A stretch of DNA of 64,000 nt from Echinometra lucunter (Eukaryota; Echinodermata; Echinoidea; Camarodonta; Echinometridae), in assembly GCA_029962745.1 (NCBI GenBank), contig CM057167.1, positions 15,951,785 to 16,015,784 on the forward strand, in the 5' to 3' direction. Every line of letters begins with the position of its first letter. Within the stretch, counting starts at the first letter, position 1. Position numbers and translations under genes: made by a program. This document shows, in pieces, positions 54,501 to 64,000 of the stretch. The notes under the pieces were generated by a model that worked only from the letters and a program-made list of their open reading frames with translations, made no database searches and had not been told where the DNA came from.

Positions 54501-56921
54501 CCTTTGACCTTTGACCTTAATCAAATTCAACTCACATTCGAACTTGACCTGCACCTTCAAGAGATGGACCTCTTGTATGAATTTGGCAATCCTACCTCGA
54601 AGGTATAAAAAGTTATTGTGTGTACAATATAGCACAGTGCCAGTCATGGAAAGTTCATTGACCTTTGACCTTTGACCTTATTCAAATTCGACTCATATTC
54701 GAACTTGACCTGCGCCTTCAAGAGATGGACCTCTGGTATGAATTTGGTGATTCCACGTCAAAGCTATAGAAAGTTATTAGGTGTACAACATAGCACAGTG
54801 CCAGTTATGAAAAGTTCATTGACCTTTGACCTTTGACCTTAATCAAATTCAACTCACATTCGAACTTGACCTGCACCTTCAAGAGATGGACCTCTCATAT
54901 GAATTTGGCAATCCTACCTCGAAGGTATAGAAAGTTATTGTGTGTACAACATAGCACAGTGCCAGTCATGGAAAGTTCATTGACCTTTGACCTCTGACCT
55001 TATTCAAATTCAACTCATACTCAAACTTGACCTGTGCCTTCAAGAGATGTACCTCTGGTATAAATTTGGTGATCCCACCTCGAAGCTATAGAAAGTTATT
55101 GTGTGTACAACACAGCACAGTGCCAGTCATGGAAAGTTCATTGACCTTTGACCTTTGACCTTAATCAAATTCAACTCACATTCGAACTTGACCTGCACCT
55201 TCAAGAGATGGACCTCTTGTATGAATTTGGCAATCCTACCTCGAAGGTATAAAAAGTTATTGTGTGTACAATATAGCACAGTGCCAGTCATGGAAAGTTC
55301 ATTGACCTTTGACCTTTGACCTTATTCAAATTCGACTCATATTCGAACTTGACCTGCGCCTTCAAGAGATGGACCTCTGGTATGAATTTGGTGATCCCAC
55401 CTTAAAGCTATAGAAAGTTATTGGGTGTACAACACAATTGTTGACGACGACGCCGACGCCGACGCCGCCGACGACACCGGAAATAGTGATACCTATGTCT
55501 CGCTCCGCTACGCAGGCGAGACAAAAATCATACCAAATACATGAGCAGAAAGAGCAAAAAATTCTACACAAACTGTGCCAATTTTGTTTGCGTCAATATT
55601 TGTTGTTTGATGCTAAAAAATTTTCAAAGGAAAATAAGCATTAAAATCCTTAAATTGGCAAAGTGATAGAAAGTTTAAAATCACCGTTTTCCCCTGCAAA
55701 TTGGCAACTTTTTGACTTCTCATCATAATTTCTGTCAATTTATATTCATTTCAGATACATGTTTTATAAGAAAAATGTAGAAATAAAGTAAAAATGTTGG
55801 TGTTGCCAATTTGAAGAATAAAAGCTGATCAAATTAGGCTTTAAATAATTCCTGTCGCGAATGGGTTAATATCTGAAATTAATGCAATTTAATGGCTGCA
55901 CTTGGCCCTACCCCTGCCCACTGACCATTCCCTGCACAATGATCACAACATTTCACTACACTTGTCACGTAAACAGAACTTCCATTGGTTTGGTGGTACA
56001 GGCATTATTTGACTTTATGTCAGAGACCCAAGATCAAAATATTTTTCACCTTTCATTTCTTCAATATTCAGTTTTAGGAGGAAAGAACTTCACATTATGG
56101 TTTTGCTTTTATCCTGCTGTTGACCAGCTAAAAACAAAGAAATCTCACAAAACATTTTTGATGGCCTACCAAACTATCAAAACTGTACATCACCTTTAAC
56201 CCATTCGTGACAGAGGGTCCACATTATGTGGTTTGGTCTAATGACTTTTGATGCAAAGCCCTAAAACTCATACCAAATACATGAGCAGAAAGAGCACAAA
56301 ATTCTACACTTACTGTGCCCATTTTTGTTGCATCAATATTTCTTGTTTGATGCTGAAAATTTTTAAAAGGAAAATAAGCATTAAAATTCTTAAATTGGCA
56401 ATGCGATGAAAATGTTAAAATGACTGTTTTTCCCTGCAAATTGGCAACTTTATGACTTCTCATCATACATTCTGTCAATTAATATTTATTTCAGATACAT
56501 GATGTTTTATAAGAAAAATGTAGCAATAAAAGAAAAATGTTGGCGTTGCCAATTTGAAAAATAAAAGCTGATGATATTAGGCTTTAAATAATTCCTGTCA
56601 TGAATGGGTTAAACCTATACGGAAAATGAAAATTCCAGTACATAGTCAACAGCTGCACACCACGCATTTACCTTGTGTATGTTTTGTATTGACTGCAACA
56701 TCTTGTCTGGATGGATTGCCGAGAGAACAAAGAACATGGTCACCATGTCAACACTAGATGCGTTTATGTGATTGGTCAGATCATCGCATGTGACATCACA
56801 TTGGAAAGCGTTGATGCGGGCTGGGTCATAAGCTGAGTGTTCCTATGTGATGGTTGATATAAATGTTGAACAAAGAGTATGAATATGAGGAGGTAAAAAT
56901 AAACAAGACTGAAATGGAAGA

Positions 56922-56953
<32 letters not shown>

Positions 56954-58310
56954 TGTGGATATAGTTGAGATAGAATGGCAGAGGAGTTAAACAGAATATG
57001 AATGATTTTAATATGAATAATGGTTTGAAAGAGATTATTCTTATCAATATCATTTCAGTGAAAGGTAGATAGAAGAGACAGAGACAGCAAGGATGAAAGA
57101 GGATTAAAAAAATGGAGAAATAATGAAAAAGAGGACAACAGAAAAACAGGGAGGTCTGGTCGAAAAGAGAAGAAGAAAAGGGACAGATACAGAAATATAT
57201 CGTCCAGGCAACCCGGACAAGTATGGTCAATATATTCTCTATTCATTTCCTACTTGTACTCTAAACATATAAGTTTTCACTTATATGTTGAATTGCTAAA
57301 TAGCACAATTAAAATAATGAGAAAGAGAGAGGGGGGGGGGCAGAAAGAAAGAGAGAGAAATGGGGAGAGAGAGGAGGTATCACCTTGACAAACTGCACAG
57401 CTCTCGGTGAGAAATCACAGCAATGGATGAAGATTTCTGGACTAGCGTCTAGGAGAGGGTAGACCGTGTTGCCAACACCACACCCAACTTCTAACAGGGA
57501 TTTTTGTTTTCCTTCCTGTTATGAAAATCAGAAAAAGAAAATGAGATTTCTACATGACTTTCTCCATCTCTTTCCTCTGCAATTCTTTTCAGCATGAATC
57601 TTGCAGATAATCAGAGGAGGTGGAAAGTCTGGCTCAGACAAAGGGAGCGGATGGGCACCTTTTGTCTGCCATGCCCCTCCACTTTCATTGTCTGAGCCCG
57701 ACCTTCCGACCGTCTCTGCAGATAATGAAAGAATAATTTGCAGCGTAGAATTACTTGCATACATATTGAAGTAAAAGTGGATAAAAGAATTCCCTCTTAT
57801 TTTCTACCTCAGCCTTTCAAATGATAAATCTCTTTATTCCAAAACATTTTTTGTGTTATAAAAGTTTCCCATCAAGAGTTGTTAAATTAGCTAAATAATT
57901 TCATTAAAATATCTTTGGATAATGACCACAAAATTGGGATCCATCTGTTTGAACAACATCTAAACTTCTGTACCATTTAATTCCCAGCCAAAAACTGAAA
58001 CTTGCACTAGTCTTAAGAAGCATAACAAAATGAGACTTTGGTACAAGGAAAGCGGTCAACTCACTTTGCTCTCTGCTATCAATTCTTCAAACTCCCTAGT
58101 TGTCCAGTGCCGATCCTTGAAAAAATTTGTGGAATTCCTCTTGTAGAAAAGGTCCCAATTCTTTTTGGCCTCCAACTCCAGCTTGTTCTGCTTGAAGTCC
58201 GAGACACAGGTTCCGTCTTCAGTCAGCTTCTGTTTCTCTGCCTCTGTCAGTTCTCTTGGCTGACTTGAAGAAACCCACTCCTCTCTAGCTCCATCAGTCT
58301 CTTTTTCCAT
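51466..58310 (-). CDS. METTL6: tRNA N3-methylcytidine methyltransferase METTL6
   Basis: Five exons: 58310-58065, 57515-57384, 56842-56672, 52189-52048, 51617-51466, GT-AG introns, 280 residues (human 284). METTL6 puts m3C at position 32 of tRNA-Ser using S-adenosylmethionine, in concert with seryl-tRNA synthetase. Exon 1 carries [18 protein letters not shown] and the family hallmark [20 protein letters not shown] (about 55-74). Exon 2 has SAM motif [10 protein letters not shown] (90-98) and CCDFSPRAV. Exon 3 has FQCDVT and [12 protein letters not shown]. Exon 4 has [15 protein letters not shown] and [14 protein letters not shown]. Exon 5 has [19 protein letters not shown] and ends in a repeat-derived tail (see 51160-51530). 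The start Met precedes a poorly conserved head. Convergent with WDR12. Intron 3 (4.5 kb) is filled with mobile elements. Confidence 0.95.
52414..52572. mobile_element. GGGCAC...TTTCATGAAA MITE (METTL6 intron 3... exon 4 side)
   Basis: Third copy of the 4615-4783 family, in inverse orientation, flanked by 'cca' and 'tgg'. Arms 'gggcactgttttatgaaag' and complement. Confidence 0.8.
52727..52875. mobile_element. GGGCCC...TTTCATAAAAC MITE
   Basis: Short, apparently uninterrupted form of the element at 44492-44861: 'atttcataaaacttgttatc' and '...gataacaagttttatgaaac' then 'agggccc'. Confidence 0.8.
53112..55524 (+). mobile_element. Helitron/Pearl-like element with higher-order tandem core
   Basis: About 2.4 kb. 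It begins 'caaggcaaacgccaagcgtt' and TGTCTCGCCTGC, has about 290 bp of unique DNA, a long tandem array (53440-55430), a (GACGCC)n run (55443-55478), and a terminal hairpin TGTCTCGC...GCAGGCGAGACA. The subterminal inverted repeat, tandem core and short tandem run parallel the 28165-29109 family, but the sequence differs. No protein is encoded. Confidence 0.8.
53461..55392. repeat. 644-bp higher-order repeat, three copies (4 x 161 bp)
   Basis: 'gattccacgtcaaagctata' starts at 53461, 54105 and 54749, and 'gatcccaccttaaagc' at 55393, spacing exactly 644 each time. Each 644-bp block has four ~161-bp monomers with 'ttcattgacctttgacctt' variants, 'aacttgacctg' and 'ttcaagagatg'. Homologous blocks are nearly identical, while monomers within a block differ. 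Confidence 0.95.
56200..56608. mobile_element. piggyBac-like TTAA MITE, copy 5 (METTL6 intron 3)
   Basis: TTAA on both sides (56196-56199, 56609-56612), ends CCCATTCGTGACAG / CTGTCATGAATGGG. Intact, 409 bp, lying just 60 bp from exon 3. Confidence 0.85.
56925..56955. repeat. (GA)n / G-run microsatellite (METTL6 intron 2)
   Basis: GA run followed by 'ggggggtgtgg'. Another GA/G tract lies at 57322-57342. Confidence 0.85.
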
Positions 58311-58452
58311 GCTAACTTAAATATAAAAAAAAAAAATTAAAAAAATAATAAAATGTAACATTAGCAAGTTAGATCTAACGTTACTAGATCTACCGGCAGT
58401 TTGATTACCGCCGTACGGTAGACCTACTCAGTCATACCAAGTATACCCAGTT
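58311..58452. promoter_or_regulatory. METTL6 upstream region
   Basis: Immediately upstream of the start codon: A/T-rich tract (58320-58350), then an imperfect CpG palindrome 'taccgccgtacggta' near 58407. Promoter function inferred from position only. Confidence 0.3.
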
Positions 58453-58650
58453 GTTGGGTGTCCGGACAGGTTGTGTATCCGGACAGTCAATTGAAAAAGT
58501 TCACAAGCAAATCTCATGTTTTAGCACAAAATGTTAGACAATATTATAGAGAACAAATATTGATGATGATTAGCACAAATCAATGCATAGTTTTTGTTTA
58601 GATCTAAGTTAGGGTCTAATCCATTTTTGTTACGTGTCCGGACACCCAAC
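58453..58650. mobile_element. MITE with GTTGGGTGTCCGGACA ends
   Basis: About 200 bp: left 'gttgggtgtccggaca', right 'tgtccggacacccaac', a further 'atccggaca' inside. No coding potential. Confidence 0.8.
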
Positions 58651-58789
58651 CCCCCATCCTAAAAACATGAAAAGGCCAAGTGACACGGACATAGATCTAG
58701 GCCTAATCACTTTTGTTTTAAAGAATCTTGAGAAAGACTCGAAAGAGCAATCTAACTTGGTATTTGGTACAAAACATTATGAATATAAA

Positions 58790-59166
58790 GATGGGTCACT
58801 TACTACCGGTACGGAGCGGCAGTAGGTTTGCATCCTAGATTCCGACGAATCCAAGGTGGAGCCGGGTCGTAAGCCCAGCGTATCGACACCCACGCTCCCC
58901 GGACACTCGCCGGAGTGGAGCCCCTAAAATCTTCGATCCCGACTCACTGCAGCTGCACTGTCTGAAGCCCGTGTCATTTATTTGACTCCCGACTTCACTG
59001 TGAATGTGTGGTAGTACAGGGAAGCGGCAAGAGCAGAAGAAAAGATCGGAAAGACGTAGGAAACGACAACTCTGAAATAATCATCAATTAAAATAACTGA
59101 TCTTTTTAAACTAAAGAGATAGTGTCGCTCAATCTTTCTCACTGGCACTCGTGTACATACACGCAA
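58790..59166 (-). other. GC-rich unidentified segment, possible exon or promoter
   Basis: 58810-58975 is CpG-rich and unlike the surrounding AT-rich DNA. On the minus strand a 62-codon frame (59166-58978) has a hydrophobic middle, and 'gattatttcag' at about 59085-59075 could be a splice acceptor for its last ~30 codons. I do not recognise any protein or RNA family. It could be a small gene, a promoter island or an insert. Confidence 0.25.
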
Positions 59167-59269
59167 TCGGTTGTCAGGCTAGTCTCCATTATATGGAGTT
59201 TATAGATTATAAAAGCGCACGGAGTGCAGTGCAGTGCGCTTTATGATTTTTGATCAAGACTACAGACGA

Positions 59270-59475
59270 CCTCATTTTGGTCCCCCCCCCCCCCCCCCCA
59301 GGCGCGGTTCTAGAGCAAAAATTTTGGAGGGGCTACTGGGGGCTTGGAGGATTATAATGTATATTAGAATATGTAAGAAATTAAATTTATCGTCCACTTT
59401 TTTTTTTTTGGGGGGGGGGGGGGGGGTTTGGGGGCTGAAGCCCCCCCCATAGAACTGCACCTGCCCCCCCACTCA
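59270..59475. mobile_element. C/G-run bounded repeat with GGTTCTA/TAGAAC ends
   Basis: 'ccccaggcgcggttctagag' after a 17-base C run and 'ccccatagaactgcacctgc' after a G run form a loose inverted pair. The run lengths are doubtful. A similar G/C-run motif ('ggggctgcagcccccc') lies at 21940. Confidence 0.4.
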
Positions 59476-60211
59476 CTGAACTATACAGTAGTTGCAACTA
59501 CTATATTATTATTACTACTATTATTTCTTAATATCAATTTTTTTTTTTTTTCAAATTATTATTTGCAATGAGCTTCGGGAAGGCAAGAAAAAAAGTGCAA
59601 AAATTTAAACACTACAAAGATCAACAAAATTCAATATGCTGTTGTTTCCACACTGCTTTATTGTCTGATGTTTGACTCTCATTGTCATGCGGGTACACAG
59701 GCTGATCGCAAATGATGTACAATACATTTACTTTTTTGACAAAAAGTATAGAATCTGGCATGCACAAAGAAAATACTACCAGTACGATCACTCATCTTGC
59801 ATAATGTATACCAGGTGAAGCATTAGGTGGTTTGTATTATCTTGAAGAACACGTTTTCATTTTTCTTATCCAATTATGTTGTGGAGGAAACACTCCTACA
59901 GTATATATCTAGAGTTCAGCTTTAGAAAATTACGCAAATCTTGAGCAAAAAATGAAAATGTTGAATTATATGTGTACAAAACACATTGAGATTTGTCCAC
60001 GAAATGATGTCATCAATAGCTACAGTGTATGATAGTGTCAAAACATTTCATACAGAAAATTTGTTTTATTCCGTCCCCTTTTTTTAAAATTCCATCTTAG
60101 CTTTGATTTAAAAACTACTTGACTTAATTGAGGGTGTTGATTTCCTTTATGATGTAACTCTGTCAGTTAGAAATTAATAAACATAATAGAGCATGCCATG
60201 CGCTTTCTTAA
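59476..60211. other. AT-rich sequence, nothing recognised
   Basis: No coding or structured element seen apart from a T run near 59540. Confidence 0.5.
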
Positions 60212-60790
60212 AGGAGAATGGAACCCAGGCATCAGTGTGCTTTTAGTGAATAGAGATGAACAAGAAAGATAAACAGTGAAAGTTTGAGCAAAATCAGACA
60301 ATCTGTTCAAGAGTTATGAATTTTGAAAGTTTAAGTAAATCCCTATTATAGGGATCCTTGAGTTGGCAACTTTACCAGCATCTGTGATGTCATCGTGGAC
60401 AACTCTCCATTCATTTTATGTATGATTTTTCAAAAAAATTGATTCATATGAAATTTCGAGTCAGGAATCAACATAATTCTTCCCAAAATGCTTGCAGAAT
60501 TGATGTCGCCATGTCATACTCAAACAGTAAATCAAAAGAATTTCTATTTTTCTTGAAAATGAAGAAAATGTTAAATTCTGTGTATAAAATGAATGAAGAG
60601 TTGTCCACGATGACATCACAGATACTGGCAAAGTTGCCAACTCAAGGATCCCTATAATAGGGATTTACTTAATTTTCAAAATTCATAACTCTTGAACAGA
60701 TTATCTGATTCTGCTCGAACTTTCACTGTTTATCTGTCTTGTTCATCTCTATTCACTAAAAGCATACTGATGCCTGGGTTGCATTCTCCT
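60212..60790. mobile_element. 579-bp foldback element with TTAA target duplication
   Basis: Starts AGGAGAATGGAACCCAGGCA and ends with its complement, flanked by TTAA (60208-60211, 60791-60794). Arms are ~210 bp, with 'aaatccctattatagggatc' and 'gatgacatcac' near the centre on both sides. The centre (60425-60585) is unique. Confidence 0.88.
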
Positions 60791-60794
60791 TTAA

Positions 60795-61462
60795 ATAGAT
60801 ATTAAAAGAGGCAGTTATGCTTCAACAAAACAATGCACTCAATCAGTCAAGATGATATAATGTACACAGTGTATGCAAAGCTGCAAACAAGTAAAGTCTA
60901 GTATAAATTACAAAAGCATTATTCTGCTATTTACATGATTTAATACAAGAAATAATAGATCAAGATGTGTTGAATATACAAATGGTGTCAAAATATTTTC
61001 ATTAAAACAGTTTCAACCAAATCTAATTGCACACAAAATTATTTTTAAAAATCCCAAGGCATGATAATAAAAAGCCAAAGACAGAATCAACATGAAAACA
61101 TCATTTACCAAAGCATCTTGCTTGGTATTCCAGAATTATTTCTGATGATCAAATTCACTTCAACATTATGCAGGGGTACGCAAGCCTGTCACTTGAGAAC
61201 ATAACATGATCTGAAGATCGGAAAATGGAAGATCAGCAGATGACAATGTAAATGATGTATTCTGGGAGCAGCTCTGGACCAGTATTGAGTACAAGAAAGA
61301 AAGCTTGGTCAGAGTGGACCCATAGCATACTGTCTTGGGAGACTATCCTGACAAGACCATCTGATCTTTATGGTACCCTCGATTCCATGAAAAATTATAT
61401 GAATCTGCTTTGTACAAGTATTTTTGTCCATCAGATTGTAAAGCAATGATTTTGTACATTAA
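60795..61462. other. AT-rich sequence, nothing recognised
   Basis: No gene-like segment seen between the two foldback elements. Confidence 0.5.
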
Positions 61463-62022
61463 AGGCAAAATCGACCCCAGAAGTTTCACTGTTTCAATAA
61501 AAGGAGTTAAATTTGAACAGCATTTTAAAAAAGAAATGAGCAAAATTGGTCAAATAATAAGAAAATTACACTCATTTACATTTCCTAGTAAATTACTCTC
61601 GGCTCTGCAAATAGGCAACACTGATGACATCATATGCGAGCAGCTCTCCATTCACTTTGTACATGAAATTTCATATTTTCTCAATTTTCTTGGAAGTTAC
61701 ACATTTTCTAACCCCCATAGTCAATGTATGTTCAGAAGAATTGCTTTTTACATTACATACTTTGACTATGGGGTGAGAAAATATGTAACTTCCAAGAAAA
61801 ATGAGAAAATGTGAAATTTCATGTACAAAGTGAATATAGAGTTTCTCGCATATGATGTCATTAGTGTTGCCAATTTGCAGAGCCGAGAGTAATTTACTAG
61901 AAAATGTAAATGAGTGTAATTTTCTTATTCTTTGACCGATTTTGCTCATTTCTTTTCTTAAATGCTGTTCGAATTCATCTCCTTTTATGGTAACAGTGAA
62001 ATTTCTGGGGTGGACTTTCCCT
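61463..62022. mobile_element. 560-bp foldback element with TTAA target duplication
   Basis: Left 'aggcaaaatcgaccccagaa', right complement '...ttctggggtggactttccct', TTAA at 61459-61462 and 62023-62026. The arms almost meet: 'accccatagtcaa' recurs inverted near 61712 and 61762. Long frames on both strands are products of the palindrome. Same general family as 60212-60790 (shared 'gatgacatca' and 'gttgccaa'). Confidence 0.88.
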
Positions 62023-62149
62023 TTAAATAAATTAAACTTGAACTTGCATATTGAGAGAGAAAGTAGTGAGATGCTGATGCAAGCATGGTCATACATGTAG
62101 TTTAGATCACAGCTTTCTGAATATTTCTTCCCATATACATGTACCAGCC

Positions 62150-62445
62150 AGCAAAAAAAATACACAGGAGCTGAGAGCGATTTCGCTCCCGTGAGCTATT
62201 TAATAGCTCTCCTACATGTAACACAAATTACCACAGCGAAAATTTTGGAAAATGTATGGAAAACCTCTCTTGTAGGCCTCTCTAAGTATGGACTAAACTA
62301 CAGTAACGATAGAGATATGCACTGAAAAAGTAGCTCTGGTAAAACAGAAACTAGCTCTCCTGAAAAAAATTACGAGAGCGATTTATTTTGTTAAATAACG
62401 AAAAAGAGCTCTCGTGAAAAAAAAAAAAGTTTTTGGCTGGTACCA
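62150..62445. mobile_element. Short element with CCAGCCA...TGGCTGG ends
   Basis: 'ccagccagcaaaaa' at 62146 and 'tttttggctgg' at 62430-62441, with repeated GAGCTCTC/GAGAGCTA-type motifs inside. Confidence 0.5.
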
Positions 62446-62830
62446 GCTCTACAGGAAGGAGCCATGGGCAGCTTCATGAAATGACAAACCCATCAGAAAC
62501 AACTTCCTGTGACATATCCATCTTTCTATACTAGCTATGAGTGGACCAAAAGATTGTCCAAACCTTTTGCAGGAAACAAACGGTGATGGGATTTGCATTT
62601 TGCAATATGGTTTTCCAAATTTTTTTAGTACCAGATGATAAGTAATCATACGAGAAATCATATCTTCCATTCATTCATACATCATTATCACAATTAAAAA
62701 CTTTCATGATTTCCGCAAAGATGCCACAATCTCTAGCTCAGCTAGCAAACGACATACAAGGCAAATATTTATACATGTATGCACGATGAAAGAAATTAAC
62801 ACAATCTATATTTCAGAAAAAAAAACTTTG

Positions 62831-62917
62831 AACACACACATACTGAAGCTTTTCAACATTATTTATTTCGATTTACTCTGATGAGTTCATGTCGAAAAGC
62901 TTCAGTATGTGTGTGTT
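62831..62917. repeat. Perfect 24-bp-arm hairpin with CTGATGAG loop
   Basis: Arms 62831-62854 and 62894-62917 ('aacacacacatactgaagct' then 'tttc' and the complement). The 39-nt loop ends in CTGATGAGTTCATGTC. The block after it resembles 17941-18020. Confidence 0.75.
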
Positions 62918-63204
62918 AAATACCATTTTCCTATTTTGCAGTACCAAGCATCTATTTTAAAATCTATATTTCTGCAACCTTTTGAGGAAAATTAAGGCAA
63001 GTAATTTGAAATAAAAGCATCTGATAATCTTTTGAAAGGGTAACACTAGCACTATTATATTACACAATTGGAGCACCCAGTTTTTTAAAATGGCAATGTG
63101 CTCACTTTTACTATATAATAATGGTCTGATGCAGAACTTTGAAATTGGCTTCATCTAGGTTCTGGTCAAAACAAGATGTTTGAAAGGCACTATAGGTCTT
63201 GATC

Positions 63205-63270
63205 ATGGAGAGAGAGAGAGCAAGAGGGAGAGAGAGAGAGAGGGAGGGAGAGAGAGCGAGAGGGAGGCAA
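63205..63270. repeat. (GA)n microsatellite
   Basis: GA-rich run with interruptions; minus-strand Ser/Leu frame is an artefact. Confidence 0.9.
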
Positions 63271-64000
63271 CAAGTTGAAACCCCTTTCCACAGTTGTTAT
63301 GCTGTCAGAATGACCAGCTGATCTGCATGATTTATCCAAGCTTTCTGTAAGGTCAGTCAGAGGATGCTTGTATTGACCTGTTGATGACTGAATTCTTCCA
63401 TTCACTATAGACTTGACAAAGGGACCACGTGGTTCCTTCAGGCAACAGATCAACTCTCTGGTTTAAAACAAGAGGTGTTGCCTAGCTCTCGGCTGTCCAG
63501 AATGCAGCGAGGAAGATGACGATGATGATGATGATGGTGGTTGAAGGCCTATTCCATTTCTGACTGAATTTTGGCCTTTCTGCAGTGGTGAGAAAAGATG
63601 AAATTTGCACAAACCCTGTGATATTCCTGTGCAAATTAAATGCTATAAATCATAAAAACAAATAAAAGTACCTTGACTAGTAGGTTTGCCCATTTATGAT
63701 TTGGTACAGGAAACTAAAAAGAGATCTTGTGATATGCAAACAAATTGCAGCAGTGTAGGAGAGTAGCATATGGTCAACTGATTTAAACAGTCCTGCTCAA
63801 CACTGCATGTGTACCTCCCAATTCCCCACCCAAACCCTGGCCTAAGACTGTGTCTTTGACAAAAAAGTCTGGAGCAAATTCCCCATTTATAAGCAAATGT
63901 TGGTCCAACAGATTCCGTGATGTGCAAAACATGAAAAGTTGGAAACTATACCACATGAAAAGCATAGGATGGACTACCTTAGAGAGGATGGTCTTTGCTT
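63271..64000. other. Window end, no gene recognised
   Basis: A minus-strand frame (63453 down to about 63260) has protein-like composition before it runs into the GA tract, but no family is recognised. A (GAT)n run lies near 63519-63535. The sequence could be the 3' part of a gene beyond the window. Confidence 0.3.

Larger units (their letters stand above)
53048..55865. mobile_element. piggyBac-like TTAA MITE, copy 4, split by a 2.4-kb insert
   Basis: TTAA at 53044-53047 and 55866-55869; ends CCCATTCGTGACAG and CCTGTCGCGAATGGG. The MITE sequence stops after 'gcaaagccctaa' (53111) and resumes at 'aaatcataccaaatacatg' (about 55525). Confidence 0.85.

Noticed and set aside
53461..55392. CRISPR-like reading of the regular 161-bp repeat
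   Set aside because: Units are contiguous without unique spacers and form a 644-bp higher-order satellite pattern.
61410..62165. Overlapping 134- and 164-codon frames on opposite strands with near-identical peptides
   Set aside because: The DNA is a foldback transposon, so both strands read the same arm; no protein family fits.
1..64000. CRISPR arrays, operons, bacterial promoters or phage genes
   Set aside because: Spliced animal genes and eukaryotic transposons dominate; the direct repeat arrays lack spacer structure.

Overview
This is animal nuclear DNA: three intron-containing housekeeping genes with GT-AG introns, AT-rich introns and intergenic sequence, and many transposable elements of marine-invertebrate type. 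The protein sequences and the repeat repertoire (TTTCATAAAA MITEs, Helitron/Pearl-like elements with tandem cores, PIF/Harbinger, TTAA foldbacks, CR1/L2-type tails) suggest a marine deuterostome, most likely an echinoderm. This is an inference; no database search was possible.

Layout. (1) 1-3656: gene-poor sequence with a dispersed repeat pair, a 57-bp minisatellite and a minus-strand LINE ORF1 (2509-3543). (2) 3657-13067: 'copy A' of a ~9.5-kb segment carrying a complete MRPL17 gene (minus, 8127-11912). (3) 13068-21048: an ~8-kb PIF/Harbinger DNA transposon with TIRs and TAA target duplications, an intact three-exon MADF/Myb-like partner gene (plus) and a frameshifted DDE nuclease (minus). 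(4) 21053-21552: a 500-N scaffold gap. (5) 22132-31954: 'copy B' of the same ~9.5-kb segment, with a second intact MRPL17 (26008-30730). Copy B lacks the Harbinger element and a hAT MITE, but carries a Pearl-like element absent from A. This looks like two haplotypes placed in tandem, although a true duplication is possible. (6) 34605-46313: WDR12 (plus, 12 exons), introns full of MITEs. (7) 46365-51160: intergenic repeats. (8) 51466-58310: METTL6 (minus, 5 exons), convergent with WDR12. (9) 58311-64000: no recognised gene; two large TTAA foldback elements and other repeats.

The genes do ordinary translation work: MRPL17 is a mitochondrial large-subunit protein, WDR12 is the PeBoW factor for 60S biogenesis, and METTL6 is the tRNA-Ser m3C32 methyltransferase. 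I see no sign that they form a linked system. The most interesting material is in the mobile DNA. Three unrelated repeat families all carry tandem arrays with direct-repeat AGGTCA (DR1-like) motifs. One of them is a 644-bp higher-order array inside an element that itself sits inside a TTAA MITE. Paired filled and empty insertion sites occur inside a single scaffold, and a minisatellite has grown out of the last coding exon of METTL6.
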